Part shown: one piece after another, positions 54,859 to 63,613 of the stretch
Position numbering within the stretch: position 1 is the first letter of the stretch
How the letters are laid out: the number at the start of each line of letters is the position of its first letter
Program-made: the position numbers and the translations under genes
Notes under the pieces: generated by a model
What the model saw: the letters and a program-made list of their open reading frames with translations, nothing else
Databases searched by the model: none
What the model was told of the DNA's origin: nothing
Source of the DNA: Massilia violaceinigra
Lineage (GTDB): Bacteria; Pseudomonadota; Gammaproteobacteria; Burkholderiales; Burkholderiaceae_D
NCBI RefSeq assembly: GCF_002752675.1
Contig: NZ_CP024608.1
Location: 4,526,001 to 4,590,000, forward strand
Length of the DNA: 64,000 nt
Reading direction: 5' to 3'

Positions 54859-54943
54859 CGAACGCCGTACAGATGCGAACGAGAAATGTTTTTGATGAGC
54901 TCCTGGGCTTCATTCGCCTTCCTTCATGGCGGTGTACCGTTTT

Positions 54944-55107
54944 TTCAAACGCTTTGGCATTGCGCACGTGAACTACGCGACCAGGAGCGCGCGCTCAAGG
55001 ACACAACCTCTCTTAATCGCGAGGTGATCGCCACCAATGGCGGCGTGCTCGATGGTGTGCCGCCGCGCCCGTGCGCATGGAGTGGAGCGGCCATGTGTCG
55101 CGAGTGA
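54944..55107 (+). pseudogene. Frameshifted C-terminal relic of a GH1 beta-glucosidase gene
   Basis: The stretch lines up with the last 160 bases of the GH1 gene at 24382-24541: KRFGIAHVNYAT, then after loss of one C, QERALKD, then NREVIATNGGVLDGVPPRP and WSGAAMCRE before the stop. One base is missing (ACCAGGAG instead of ACCCAGGAG), and several codons differ, so it is not a recent copy. It shows that GH1-linked DNA once bordered the CDI region on this side, or that a related locus was transferred and lost. Confidence 0.82.
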
Positions 55108-55951
55108 AAAACGGGCAGCCCGCCCGGATTATTCTGCGACCTGAATCAGGTACTCTTTCTGGCAGAACGATTTGGTTTGCAGAAACTCGGGAAACGGGAT
55201 GAGGTTCTTGCAATCCATCCAAAACCGGACGACGTATTATTCAGATTAAAATCGCACCGTTCGTCGTGGTTTTTCATCGCTCTCTTTGCTACCGTCGATC
55301 AGGGTGTGGGCCATTTCCTCATCCAGGCGGATCAACTCCTTATTGCTGGATGCGCCGCTGATGATTTTCGCAACAGGAAAGTTTTTGCCTGAAGAGCGAT
55401 CTGGCCGACACCGACTTGCCGGTCGCGTGCGAAAACACCGGCGCTTCTTTTTCGATATCCGGCGTTCTAACGCACACGGTCGATTTGGCAAAAACGACGC
55501 TCACATATTTCTCGGGGAGCTGGTTTTTTTCGAAGTCGAGCTGGGAGTTCCATGGATGTCTCTGGGAGGCGGCCCCGCATTGCTTTGCTTCCCGGGCGAA
55601 GGTGCGGGACGCGGCCGTTAGTCCAGCCTGGACGTTCCTGACAGCTTTCTTGTTCATGCCACCAATGGCGTTGACCGCCACGGTTTGAACCGCCACGCGT
55701 TCAGCCTGCTTCTTGTCACTGGGCTTCGACGCAAAGGTGAAAAGCCTGGTCGAGCTGATGCATGGTTCGACGTCGAGTGTTGAGGTAGGCCGTTTTTGCA
55801 CGATGAGTGTTTAGAAAGCCACTGTATTGAACGCGCAATTGTTTTTTGACTAGCCATTCATGGCATCGTCGGCTGCGGCGATGACGTGTTGCCGCGGGCG
55901 ATACAACGCGCCCGACGGCTGTACTGAAATCATTCGCGCCAGCGCGTGGGG
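55108..55951. other. Unassigned region with a possible decayed LprI-like gene
   Basis: About 840 bases without an intact gene. On the minus strand, the frame at 55491-55246 contains NFPVAKIISGASSNKELIRLDEEMAHTL (given here in pieces NFPVAKIISG and ASSNKELIRLDEEMAHTL), which recalls the LprI/DUF1311 pattern with a C-x-K-A..E..I...EL..LD..M. The cysteines of that family are missing or shifted in frame. A neighbouring minus frame (55801-55340) has a GTG start and no recognised domain. The whole reads as decayed coding DNA. Confidence 0.3.
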
Positions 55952-56251
55952 TTAGAAGCCCTCGACCGCGCTAGTGGTATGGAACACGCGCGGCGGCGCG
56001 CTGTAATAGCCGCCCACCAGACGGCGCCATTCCCGAAAATCCTCGCTCTCGCGAAAATGCACCATGTGGTCCTCGATGGATTCCCACTCGACGAACAGCA
56101 TGTAGCTGCCCGGTTCTTCGACCGACCGCTCCATGCGCATGCCATGGCATCCTTTGGCGCGCTTGAACAGTGGTATGGCTTGCTGCACGCCTGCTTCAAA
56201 CAGCTGCTCCGTTCCCGCAGCGACCTTGAGCTCCGCAACTTCCCTGAACAT
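55952..56251 (-). CDS. Antibiotic biosynthesis monooxygenase (ABM)-fold protein
   Basis: A 99-residue dimeric ferredoxin-like protein. The pattern EVAELKVAAGTEQLFEAGVQQAIPLF, GCHGMRMERSVEEPGSYMLFVEWES and EDHMVHFRESEDFREWRRLV is that of the ABM domain, found in small monooxygenases and heme-degrading or quinol-oxidising enzymes. The ATG at 56251 is chosen because GGAGAAAA lies just before it; an upstream in-frame start would add 19 unlikely residues. It is divergent from the HD-domain gene. The substrate is unknown. Confidence 0.85.
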   Translation of the reverse strand: MFREVAELKVAAGTEQLFEAGVQQAIPLFKRAKGCHGMRMERSVEEPGSYMLFVEWESIEDHMVHFRESEDFREWRRLVGGYYSAPPRVFHTTSAVEGF

Positions 56252-56350
56252 GTTTTCTCCTATCGATACCGACGCTTGTCGGCGTGCCGATATTGTAGCC
56301 AGTCGCACGCATTTGTGCCGGCTGCGCTAAGATCGACCATCGGAGGAATC

Positions 56351-56896
56351 ATGACACAGCAGATCGATTACGCAGACCAGGAAGCATGGCTCAAGGCGTG
56401 GCGCTACGCCGCTCAGGTGCACGCCCAACAAAAATTCCCGGGCACCGACATGCCCTATCTGGTCCATCTGGGGATGGTGAGCATGGAGCTTCTCGGCGCC
56501 CATGCGCAGGAGCGGATCGACGGCATCGGCACGGCCATGCAATGCGCCATCCTGCACGATGCGATGGAAGATCAGGGCGTCTCGCACGATACGCTGGTCG
56601 CCGAATTCGGACTGGCCGTGGCCGACGGCGTGGCTGCATTATCGAAGTCGCCCGGCCTCCCGAAGGCGGATGCCATGGCCGACAGCTTGACAAGAATCCG
56701 GCTCCAGCCAAAGGCCATCTGGTGCGTCAAACTGGCCGATCGCATCAGCAACCTGCAAGCGCCACCATCGTACTGGCCGCAAGAAAAAATCAGCGCCTAC
56801 GGCCAGGAGGGCAGTGTCATTCTCGCTGCGCTGGGTGAAGCCAATGGCTACCTTGCGCAGCGGCTCGCCGCCAAGATCGCCGCTTATCCGTCCTGA
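56351..56896 (+). CDS. Small HD-domain phosphohydrolase, MESH1/SpoT-hydrolase-like
   Basis: A 181-residue single-domain protein with the metal-site pattern of (p)ppGpp hydrolases: [14 protein letters not shown] (H39), AILHDAMED (H69, D70, with E73-D74), and [10 protein letters not shown] (D130). The spacing agrees with the SpoT/MESH1 hydrolase domain, which removes the 3'-pyrophosphate of (p)ppGpp with manganese. No synthetase, TGS or ACT domain is present. GGAGG lies 5 bases before the ATG. Its end overlaps the convergent exonuclease gene by 13 bases. Whether ppGpp or another nucleotide is the substrate is open. Confidence 0.8.
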   Translation: MTQQIDYADQEAWLKAWRYAAQVHAQQKFPGTDMPYLVHLGMVSMELLGAHAQERIDGIGTAMQCAILHDAMEDQGVSHDTLVAEFGLAVADGVAALSKSPGLPKADAMADSLTRIRLQPKAIWCVKLADRISNLQAPPSYWPQEKISAYGQEGSVILAALGEANGYLAQRLAAKIAAYPS

Positions 56897-57456
56897 CGTC
56901 CACGCGCCAGGTTATCGGCCAGCATATTGCAGAACAGCGCACCCTGTTCGATGGCGTCGTCCAGCGCCACATGCGAATGGGGCAGGGGATCGAACCAGTG
57001 TTTGGGCATATTGCGCTTGGTACTGTCGCGGTAATCGCGCTTCATGACGGCCATCGCGTACGATTTGATATCGAGCGCGGAATGGCTGAACGGGCTTTCG
57101 CCGGTAAAGCGGATCAGGTACCAGTACACGAACAGAAAATCGAAGCCGGCAGGGTAAGCTACGAACACCGGCTTGCCCGGCAGCGACTTGACCCATGCCA
57201 GATAGCGCTGCGTGGCCGCCAGTGGCGTCTCCAGGTCCGCGCGGCAGGCGGCCCACGCCTCGGGCTGGGTCAGCCACCACGCGGCGGTGGCGGGATGCGC
57301 CGCGGCGTCGGGCAGGCATTCCAGGTTCGCGCTGAAGGTCGCGATGCACGTCTTGTCGGCCAGGTAGGCTGCCGATCCGATGCTGAGCATCGAATGCGGC
57401 CCGGGAATCGGACCGTCGGTTTCGACGTCGGTGCTGATGTAGATTTCCTGTTTCAT
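56884..57456 (-). CDS. DnaQ-like 3'-5' exonuclease family protein
   Basis: A 190-residue protein with the DEDDh exonuclease pattern: D10 and E12 in the first motif ([11 protein letters not shown]), an aspartate in the [12 protein letters not shown] motif and the late [11 protein letters not shown] motif with catalytic histidine and aspartate. This domain removes nucleotides from 3' ends of DNA or RNA; stand-alone versions act in repair or RNA turnover. The ATG at 57456 follows GGAGGATT, better than the longer frame starting at 57498. Convergent with, and slightly overlapping, the HD gene. Between it and tssL lie about 140 bases with nothing recognisable. Confidence 0.8.
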   Translation of the reverse strand: MKQEIYISTDVETDGPIPGPHSMLSIGSAAYLADKTCIATFSANLECLPDAAAHPATAAWWLTQPEAWAACRADLETPLAATQRYLAWVKSLPGKPVFVAYPAGFDFLFVYWYLIRFTGESPFSHSALDIKSYAMAVMKRDYRDSTKRNMPKHWFDPLPHSHVALDDAIEQGALFCNMLADNLARGRQDG

Positions 57457-57598
57457 GAATCCTCCAACCGGCTTCGCTGGCTGCTGCCTGCGCCGCAAAC
57501 GGAACGCTCATCGCCACCACGGTCGGCCCGGCGATGCGTGATGATCGCCCAAGCCGGCGCCGGACACGCTCAGGGAGCGATCCGGCCGGCGCCTGCCA

Positions 57599-58363
57599 TC
57601 AAGGCAGCGTGATGGTCAGGTTGGCCGCGCGCGGCGCCAGCTTGACGACATCGTTGTAACCCGCCATGCGTTCCTCGGTGGTCTTGCTGAGCGACGCGCG
57701 CAGGCCGATGTAGCCGAGGATGCAGATCAAACCGAACACCGAGCACAGGACCCACAGCGGCAGGTCGCTGCGCAGCTTGTGCACGATCTGGTCGGGCCGG
57801 TCGGCGTGCGGCGCAAAGCCCCCGCGCTTGCCCTTCATGTTGGCGATTTCGTCGCCCAGGCGCGCGGTCAGGTAGTTGAGCTTTTCCGAGCCTTCCAGGA
57901 TGTAGCGGCCCTGGAAGCCCAGCAGCAGGCACATATGGAACACTTCCAGCGCCTGAAGATGCGTGCTGCCGCGCGTGCGCAGCGATTCGAGGCGGTGATA
58001 GAAATTCTCGCCGGCCAGCTGGTCGCCGAACAGCACCAGTTGCAGCGGGCGCCGTTCCCATTCGTCGCGGATCGAAAACGTCGAGCGCAGGATGATTTCG
58101 TCGACCGCCGCGCAGAAGGCATATTTGGCGGCGTCGATGTCGTCGGCCGAGGCGCCCTGTTTCTTGGCGCCGCGCGTGAACTCTTCGAGAAACTGCGTGG
58201 TCTTGTGCTGGAAGTCGGCATTGTTCTGCGGGCCGTTGCCGTTCTTGAGCATGAACAGCGCGTAAAAGCCGTCGTACATCAGGTCCAGCAGCGTTTGCGG
58301 AGTGGCTCCCGCGGCGGCGGCAACCGGGCCGCCGGCCATCAGGGAGGGTGCAGTGGTAGTCAT
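57599..58363 (-). CDS. tssL: TssL: type VI secretion inner-membrane protein (DotU family)
   Basis: A 254-residue DotU/IcmH-type protein. The cytoplasmic part has the family blocks LLDLMYDGFYALFML, AKYAFCAAVDEIILRSTF, LVLFGDQLAGENFYHRLESL and FHMCLLLGFQGRYILEG, followed by one C-terminal transmembrane helix (LWVLCSVFGLICILGYIGL). TssL joins TssM and TssJ in the membrane complex of the T6SS. No peptidoglycan-binding extension is present. The gene follows tssK by 17 bases on the same strand; AAGGA precedes its ATG. Unusually, no tssM follows it here; the next gene is an exonuclease on the same strand, so tssM must be elsewhere, probably past the right edge. Confidence 0.93.
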   Translation of the reverse strand: MTTTAPSLMAGGPVAAAAGATPQTLLDLMYDGFYALFMLKNGNGPQNNADFQHKTTQFLEEFTRGAKKQGASADDIDAAKYAFCAAVDEIILRSTFSIRDEWERRPLQLVLFGDQLAGENFYHRLESLRTRGSTHLQALEVFHMCLLLGFQGRYILEGSEKLNYLTARLGDEIANMKGKRGGFAPHADRPDQIVHKLRSDLPLWVLCSVFGLICILGYIGLRASLSKTTEERMAGYNDVVKLAPRAANLTITLP

Positions 58364-58380
58364 CTGGGCAAATCCTTGGG

Positions 58381-59721
58381 TCAGGAGGTTACGGCGATCA
58401 GTTCCAGGGTCAGCTCGCGCAAGCCTTCAGGAACATAGATGGAAATCGACTGCGCCTGCATCATGCGTTCGTACATCTGGCCCTTGGCCTCGATCGTGAA
58501 GTAGACGGTGTCCGGGCGCACCGGAACGGCCGGCGGCACCTGCGGCGCGTGCTGCAGGCGCACGCCCGGCATGGCCGAAAGCACGAATTTCTCGACGTCG
58601 TCCGGCGCGCCGATCTTGAAGCGCAGCGGCACCACGTCCACCAGCTCGATGGCTGGCAAATTGGCCGACACGGCCAGGTAAAACGCGGTCTTGTCGTCGA
58701 TCTTGCCCGACTCCAGCGATCCCAGATAGTAGGACGGCTTGATTAGATCGAGCGCAATGGCGAAGTACTTTGACGAGATTACAGTGTCCAGCAGGTCGCG
58801 GATGATCATGTTCAGTTTCGCGAACGCGGGCCCGGGATCGGCGTGCTGGTAGGGCGGCAGGTCGGCCAGGGTCCAGCTCTTGGAAAACGTCATCAGCGCG
58901 CCCGCCACGCCCAGCAGCGCTTCGTACAGGCGTTCCGGATGCAGGCCCGGGTGGTGAAAGTAGTGCGTCAGCGAGGCATACGCGGTGCTGGCCGTGTGCA
59001 GCAGCCAGAACGAGGACATGTCGCCGGAACGGAACTCGATCACATTCTTGCTCGGCTCGCGATGGTGGCCGTACAGCGCGCTCACCTTCGCTTGCAGCGC
59101 GTCGATCAGGCGGCGCAGCTGCAGGAACAGGATCGGGGCGCTGCGCACCGACATGCTCGGCGGCACGAACGCCGGGTCCATCTCGAAGCCGCCGGTGGCC
59201 ACGCGGCGCAGGCGCAGCAGCGGGAAGTGGGTGTAGGAATCGCGCGGCTCGAACTCGGAAATGAGGCGCACGCTTTTCTTCAGGTACGTCAGCTGGGCTT
59301 GCGCGGCCTGGGTGTACAGGTCGGGCGTGTCGGCATTGGCCTGTACGAAGCGGGCCGCGTTGGCGGTCTGGCCGAGCGGCGCAAAGTTGCCGCCGAACGG
59401 CTTGAAGGCGGGCAGGGCGGCGTAAAAGGTGACGCTCTGTTGCGACTGCAGCAGCTGGCTCAGGTCCACCGTCTCGGGCAGCGCGTCGGCGCCCGGCGCG
59501 TCGACCAGTTCGCCGTCCTGGAAGCGCAGCGACAGTTCCAGCACGCGCAGCGCATTGTTGGCCAGCGCGTCGCGGTCCACCTGCAACTGGTTCACTCCCC
59601 ACGCATAGGGATGGACCGCCTTCACGCTCTCGTGCAGGCGGTGCTCGTGGTACTGGTCCTGCTGCTGGAAGTGCTGGGGCCGGAGGAACAATCCTTCGCC
59701 CCAGAGGACTTTACTAGACAT
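58381..59721 (-). CDS. tssK: TssK: type VI secretion baseplate protein
   Basis: A 446-residue protein of the TssK (VasE) family, with the standard beginning KVLWGEGLFLRPQHFQQQDQYHE and later LLRLRRVATGGFEMDPAFVPPSM, the AKVSALYGHHR and LPAIELVDVVPLRFKIG segments. TssK trimers connect the phage-tail-like baseplate to the membrane complex through TssL and TssM. It is the first gene of a minus-strand tssK-tssL unit, divergent from the sheath operon. Its length is normal for the family and no defect is seen. Confidence 0.95.
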   Translation of the reverse strand: MSSKVLWGEGLFLRPQHFQQQDQYHEHRLHESVKAVHPYAWGVNQLQVDRDALANNALRVLELSLRFQDGELVDAPGADALPETVDLSQLLQSQQSVTFYAALPAFKPFGGNFAPLGQTANAARFVQANADTPDLYTQAAQAQLTYLKKSVRLISEFEPRDSYTHFPLLRLRRVATGGFEMDPAFVPPSMSVRSAPILFLQLRRLIDALQAKVSALYGHHREPSKNVIEFRSGDMSSFWLLHTASTAYASLTHYFHHPGLHPERLYEALLGVAGALMTFSKSWTLADLPPYQHADPGPAFAKLNMIIRDLLDTVISSKYFAIALDLIKPSYYLGSLESGKIDDKTAFYLAVSANLPAIELVDVVPLRFKIGAPDDVEKFVLSAMPGVRLQHAPQVPPAVPVRPDTVYFTIEAKGQMYERMMQAQSISIYVPEGLRELTLELIAVTS

Positions 59722-59954
59722 GCTGTGGGCACCTTTGGCAATTTTTACATCAATTTGAAAAACTAATTAGCGGAACAATAACATTTATGAGAAGATTTGT
59801 CTCCGTGCTAATGTAACGTGCGCGCTTACTACAAAGTGAAAATGTGTGATTTTCAATTGCGCGATGTAAAATTTCAATCTCTGCTAACGTTGCTCGTGTA
59901 ATAAGTGTTACAATATACACATTAATTTTCTGTCAATGCTTTCGAGGATACCGC
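59722..59954. promoter_or_regulatory. Divergent T6SS promoter region
   Basis: An AT-rich spacer of 233 bases between tssK (minus) and the lipoprotein-tssBC operon (plus), in sharp contrast to the GC-rich genes on both sides. It must drive both units. TACAAT near 59910 is a plausible -10 for the plus strand, but no -35 at good spacing is clear, so no exact promoter is claimed. Confidence 0.55.
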
Positions 59955-60527
59955 ATGACCACTTTTTCCGATCTGAAGCACCTGTTCGGCGTCATGGCTT
60001 GCGCCGCGGCTCTCTCCGCCTGTGACTCGGCGCCGAAGGTCCCGCCCCGGGCCCCGCTGGCCGATCTGCTGAACCAGGCGAGCCAGGCCGCCGGTTCCGG
60101 GCAGAAGGAGCAGGCCGTCACCGTGTGGAAACAAGCCGCTGCCGCCTATCCGGCCGACAAGGCGCCGTGGGCCAGCATCGCCCAGACCCGCTACGACGCC
60201 GGCCAGTATGGCGAAGCGATCGTCAGCGCCCAGGAAGTGTTGTTGCGTGATCCCAACGACAAAGCGGCCAACAGCATCATCGCCATCGCCGGCCTGCGCC
60301 TGTCGACCCGTGCCTTGGGCGACCTGAACCGCCAGAATGGCATGACCCCGGCGCTGCGCACCGAGTCCCAGGACCTGGCCAAGCTGCTGCGCGAAAACCT
60401 GGGCGATAACACCGCCGCTACCCCGACGCGCCGCACCGAGCCGACCCGGCGCAAGCCAGCAGAGAAGACGTCCAAGACCGACAAGGACGACGGCAATAAA
60501 TCCGACCCATTCGACTTGCTCAAGTAA
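59955..60527 (+). CDS. TPR-containing lipoprotein of the T6SS cluster
   Basis: A 190-residue lipoprotein: signal peptide with lipobox ALSAC, cysteine at residue 23. Residues about 38-110 form one or two tetratricopeptide-type helix pairs (AGSGQKEQAVTVWKQAAAAYPADKAPWASIAQTRYDAGQYGEAI). The last 45 residues are a charged, disordered Thr/Lys/Arg tail. It is not a TssJ, which is a beta-sandwich. As the first gene of the tssB-tssC-hcp operon it probably assists T6SS assembly at the outer membrane or periplasm. Such TPR lipoproteins are found in some Burkholderiales T6SS clusters, but I cannot name the family. Confidence 0.8.
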   Translation: MTTFSDLKHLFGVMACAAALSACDSAPKVPPRAPLADLLNQASQAAGSGQKEQAVTVWKQAAAAYPADKAPWASIAQTRYDAGQYGEAIVSAQEVLLRDPNDKAANSIIAIAGLRLSTRALGDLNRQNGMTPALRTESQDLAKLLRENLGDNTAATPTRRTEPTRRKPAEKTSKTDKDDGNKSDPFDLLK

Positions 60528-60566
60528 GCCGGCGATTCACGCTCCAACCATGTAGAAGGAACCACC

Positions 60567-61076
60567 ATGTCCAAGAAAGAAAGTGTCCAAAAGCGTCTGC
60601 AAAAAGTGCGTCCGCCGCGCGTGCAGATGACCTATGACGTCGAAATCGGCGATGCGATCGAAAGCAAGGAGCTGCCGTTCGTGATGGGCGTCGTCGGCGA
60701 TTTCGGCGGCAGTTCCGAAGTCGAGAAGAAACGCCTGAAAGACCGCAATTTCGTCGGCATCGACCGCGACAATTTCGATGAAGTCATGAAGGGCGTCGAG
60801 CCGCGCGCCGCTTACCGCGTGAATAACACCCTGACCGGCGAGGGCGGCAAGTTCGCCGTCGACCTCAAGTTCAAGTCGATGGAAGATTTCCGTCCCGAGG
60901 CGGTGGTCCAGCAGGTTGAGCCGCTGCGCAAGCTGCTCGAAGCGCGCACCAAGCTGGCCGACCTGCGCAACAAGCTGGCCGGCAACGACAAACTCGAAGA
61001 CATCCTCAACGATGTGCTCAGCAACACCGAGAAATTGGCCGAACTCGGCCAGCAAGCCAACGCCAAGAAAGACTGA
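60567..61076 (+). CDS. tssB: TssB: T6SS contractile sheath small subunit (VipA)
   Basis: A 169-residue protein with the full TssB pattern: SKKESVQKRLQKVRPPRVQ, MTYDVEIGDAIESKELPFVM, GVVGDFGG and the RNFVGIDRDNFDEVMKGVEPR block. The C-terminal helical part (LRKLLEARTKLADLRNKL) interlocks with TssC in the sheath. AAGGAACC lies before the ATG. The tssC start is 2 bases after its stop. No unusual features. Confidence 0.97.
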   Translation: MSKKESVQKRLQKVRPPRVQMTYDVEIGDAIESKELPFVMGVVGDFGGSSEVEKKRLKDRNFVGIDRDNFDEVMKGVEPRAAYRVNNTLTGEGGKFAVDLKFKSMEDFRPEAVVQQVEPLRKLLEARTKLADLRNKLAGNDKLEDILNDVLSNTEKLAELGQQANAKKD

Positions 61077-61078
61077 TC

Positions 61079-62566
61079 ATGTCCGCTCAACTGACCCCTG
61101 CCTCCGGCGCCGCCGCGACGACCCATGAAACGGCCTTGCTCGACCAGATCGTCGAACAGAGCAAGGTGGCCAAATCGAGCGTCGAGCACGCACGCGCCAA
61201 GGACCTGATTTCGGAACTGGTGCACCAGGTGATGGACGGCACGGTGATCGTGTCGGACAACCTGTCGGCCACCATCGACGCCCGCGTCGCCGAACTGGAC
61301 CGCATGATTTCGGACCAGCTCTCGGCCGTGATGCACGCGCCCGAATTCCAGAAGCTCGAAAGCAGCTGGACCGGCCTGAACTACCTGGTGAAGAACACCT
61401 CGACCGGCACCAACCTCAAGATCAAGATGCTCAACGCGACCAAGCGCGAGCTGGTCAAGGACTTCCAGAGCGCGCTCGAGTTCGACCAGAGCACGATGTT
61501 CAAGAAGGTCTACGAGGAAGAATTCGGCACTTTCGGTGGCGCGCCGTTCGGCTCGCTCCTGGGCGACTTCGAAATCACCCGCCAGCCGGAAGACATGTAT
61601 TTCGTCGAGCAGATGTCGCACATCGCCGCCGCCGCCCACGCGCCCTTCATCACCTCGGCCTCGCCCGAGCTGTTCGGCCTGGAAAGCTACAGCGAACTGG
61701 GCAAACCGCGCGACCTGGCCAAGATCTTCGACACGGTCGAATACGCCAAATGGAAGTCGTTCCGCGAATCCGAAGATTCGCGCTACGTCGGCATCACCTT
61801 GCCGCGCTTCCTCGGCCGCCTGCCGTTCCATCCGGCCGATGGCGCCACCACCGAAGGCTTCAATTTCGTGGAAGACGTGGACGGCACCGACCACCACAAA
61901 TACCTGTGGTGCAACGCGGCCTACGCCTTTGCGACCAAATTGACCGGCGCGTTCGACGACTTCGGCTGGTGCGCGGCGATCCGCGGCGTCGAAGGTGGCG
62001 GCCTGGTCGAAGACTTGCCGACCCACACCTTCAAGACCGACGAAGGCGAAGTCGCGCTCAAGTGTCCGGCCGAGATCGCGATCACCGACCGCCGTGAAAA
62101 AGAGCTGTCGGACCTCGGTTTCATCTCCCTGGTGCACTGCAAGAACACCGACTACGCGGCCTTCTTCGGCGCCCAATCGGCCCAGAAAGCCAAGAAATAC
62201 AATACCGACTCGGCCAACGCCAACGCGGTGCTGTCGGCCCAGCTGCAGTACATCTTCGCCGTCTCGCGCATTGCCCACTACATGAAGGCAATGATGCGCG
62301 ACAAGATCGGCAGCTTCGCCGCCGCATCGAACGTCGAAGACCACCTGAACCGCTGGCTGACGCAGTACGTGCTGCTCGACGATAACGCAAGCCAGGAACA
62401 GAAAGCCCAGTTCCCGTTGCGCGAAGCGTCGGTGCAAGTGTCGGAAGTGCCGGGCCGTCCGGGCGTGTACCGCGCCGTGTCGTTCCTGCGTCCGCACTTC
62501 CAGCTCGATGAGCTTTCCGTTTCACTCCGTCTGGTCGCGGAGCTACCACCATCGACCAAATCGTAG
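61079..62566 (+). CDS. tssC: TssC: T6SS contractile sheath large subunit (VipB)
   Basis: A 495-residue sheath protein. Signature parts are LDRMISDQLSAVMHAPEFQKLESSW (given here as LDRMISDQLSAVMHAPEF), GLNYLVKNTSTGTNLKI, EEFGTFGGAPFGSLLGDFE, AAHAPFITSASPELFGLE, LPRFLGRLPF and the C-terminal DELSVSLRLVAELP. With TssB it builds the tube that contracts to fire the Hcp-VgrG needle. Two bases separate it from tssB and about 37 from hcp. Normal length, no defect seen. Confidence 0.97.
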   Translation: MSAQLTPASGAAATTHETALLDQIVEQSKVAKSSVEHARAKDLISELVHQVMDGTVIVSDNLSATIDARVAELDRMISDQLSAVMHAPEFQKLESSWTGLNYLVKNTSTGTNLKIKMLNATKRELVKDFQSALEFDQSTMFKKVYEEEFGTFGGAPFGSLLGDFEITRQPEDMYFVEQMSHIAAAAHAPFITSASPELFGLESYSELGKPRDLAKIFDTVEYAKWKSFRESEDSRYVGITLPRFLGRLPFHPADGATTEGFNFVEDVDGTDHHKYLWCNAAYAFATKLTGAFDDFGWCAAIRGVEGGGLVEDLPTHTFKTDEGEVALKCPAEIAITDRREKELSDLGFISLVHCKNTDYAAFFGAQSAQKAKKYNTDSANANAVLSAQLQYIFAVSRIAHYMKAMMRDKIGSFAAASNVEDHLNRWLTQYVLLDDNASQEQKAQFPLREASVQVSEVPGRPGVYRAVSFLRPHFQLDELSVSLRLVAELPPSTKS

Positions 62567-62603
62567 CACCCCGTAGTACCTATAAACCACTGAAAGGAAC
62601 ACA

Positions 62604-63095
62604 ATGGCAATCGACGTCTACCTCCAAATCGACGGCATCAAAGGCGAGTCGTCCGACTCCGCCCACAAAGACTGGATCGAATGCCAGTCCGTCAGCTGGG
62701 AAGTGCTGCAGCCTAAATCGGCTACCGCATCGACCGGCGGCGGCCATACCGCCGAGCGTACCGAGCACCGCGATATCGTTATCGCCAAACTGGCCGACCT
62801 GGCAACCCCTCTGCTGCTGCAGAACTGCTCGTCGGGCAAAACCCTGCCGAAGGCAAAGCTGGAATTCCTGCGCGCCGACGGTCAGGGCGAGCGTATCAAG
62901 TACTTCGAAATCGAACTGGAAAACGTGCTGATCTCCAGCGTCGCTCCAGCAGTTTCGGCGGGCGACATCCTCACCGAAAACCTGTCGCTGAAGTACTCGA
63001 AAGTCAAATGGAAATACACGCAGCAGAAAGTTGGCGGCGGTTCGGGCGGTAACACTTCCGGCGGCTGGGATCTGTCGACCAACAAAACCGCGTAA
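62604..63095 (+). CDS. hcp: Hcp: T6SS inner-tube protein (TssD)
   Basis: A 163-residue Hcp1-family protein: AIDVYLQIDGIKGESSDSAH, WIECQSVSWEV, HTAERTEHRDIVIAKLADLATP and LLLQNCSSGKTLPKAKLEFL. The C-terminal part ends with WKYTQQKVGGGSGGNTSGGW, a glycine-rich tail common in this subgroup. It forms hexameric rings that stack into the needle inside the sheath and is itself secreted. AAAGGAAC precedes the ATG. It lies between tssC and tssE in the conserved order. Confidence 0.97.
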   Translation: MAIDVYLQIDGIKGESSDSAHKDWIECQSVSWEVLQPKSATASTGGGHTAERTEHRDIVIAKLADLATPLLLQNCSSGKTLPKAKLEFLRADGQGERIKYFEIELENVLISSVAPAVSAGDILTENLSLKYSKVKWKYTQQKVGGGSGGNTSGGWDLSTNKTA

Positions 63096-63119
63096 CAGCA
63101 GTAACGCATCGGGGTGCCA

Positions 63120-63611
63120 ATGAAGGGTTTTACGCCAGGCTTGTTCGACCGGTTGATGGATGTGCCGGTCAATGGCTCCTCCAGCGGCACAGTCACCCGG
63201 ATGTCGGTCGAGGACTTGAAGGACTCGGTCGCACGCGATCTCGAGGCGCTGCTCAACACGCGCACCGTGATTCCGGAAGACTTGCTGAAACGGTACCCCG
63301 AATGCGGTCGCTCGATCGTGACCTTCGGCCTGAACGATTTTGCGGGCCGGTCGCTGTCGAGCCCCGACGACAGGGCTTACATCTGCCTTTGTCTCGAAAA
63401 AGCCATCGCGCGCCACGAGCCGCGCCTGCGCAACGTCAAGGCGTCGCTGGAAATCCGCGAAGACTCGGTCAACCGCCTCAATTTCGCCATCACGGCGCTG
63501 CTGGTCGTGAGCAGTTCCCAGGAACCCGTCAACTTCGACGCCATCTTGCAGCCATCGAGCCTGCACTACACCATCAGCAAGGCGCGCCGCCCTGCGTCCG
63601 CGGGAGCCTGA
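63120..63611 (+). CDS. tssE: TssE: T6SS baseplate protein (gp25-like)
   Basis: A 163-residue protein of the gp25/TssE lysozyme-like baseplate family: LFDRLMD at the start, SVARDLEALLNTR (the conserved E-A/L-LLNTR block), YPECGRSIVTFGLNDFAGRSLSS and the LRNVKASLEI segment before RLNFAITALLVV. An in-frame GTG at 63114 would add two residues; ATG is preferred. It begins 24 bases after the hcp stop and its stop is followed after two bases by tssF. Confidence 0.95.
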   Translation: MKGFTPGLFDRLMDVPVNGSSSGTVTRMSVEDLKDSVARDLEALLNTRTVIPEDLLKRYPECGRSIVTFGLNDFAGRSLSSPDDRAYICLCLEKAIARHEPRLRNVKASLEIREDSVNRLNFAITALLVVSSSQEPVNFDAILQPSSLHYTISKARRPASAGA

Positions 63612-63613
63612 GT

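Noticed and set aside
55340..55801. 153-codon minus-strand frame with GTG start
   Set aside because: No recognised domain, no ribosome site, and it lies in a stretch that looks decayed; not annotated as a gene.
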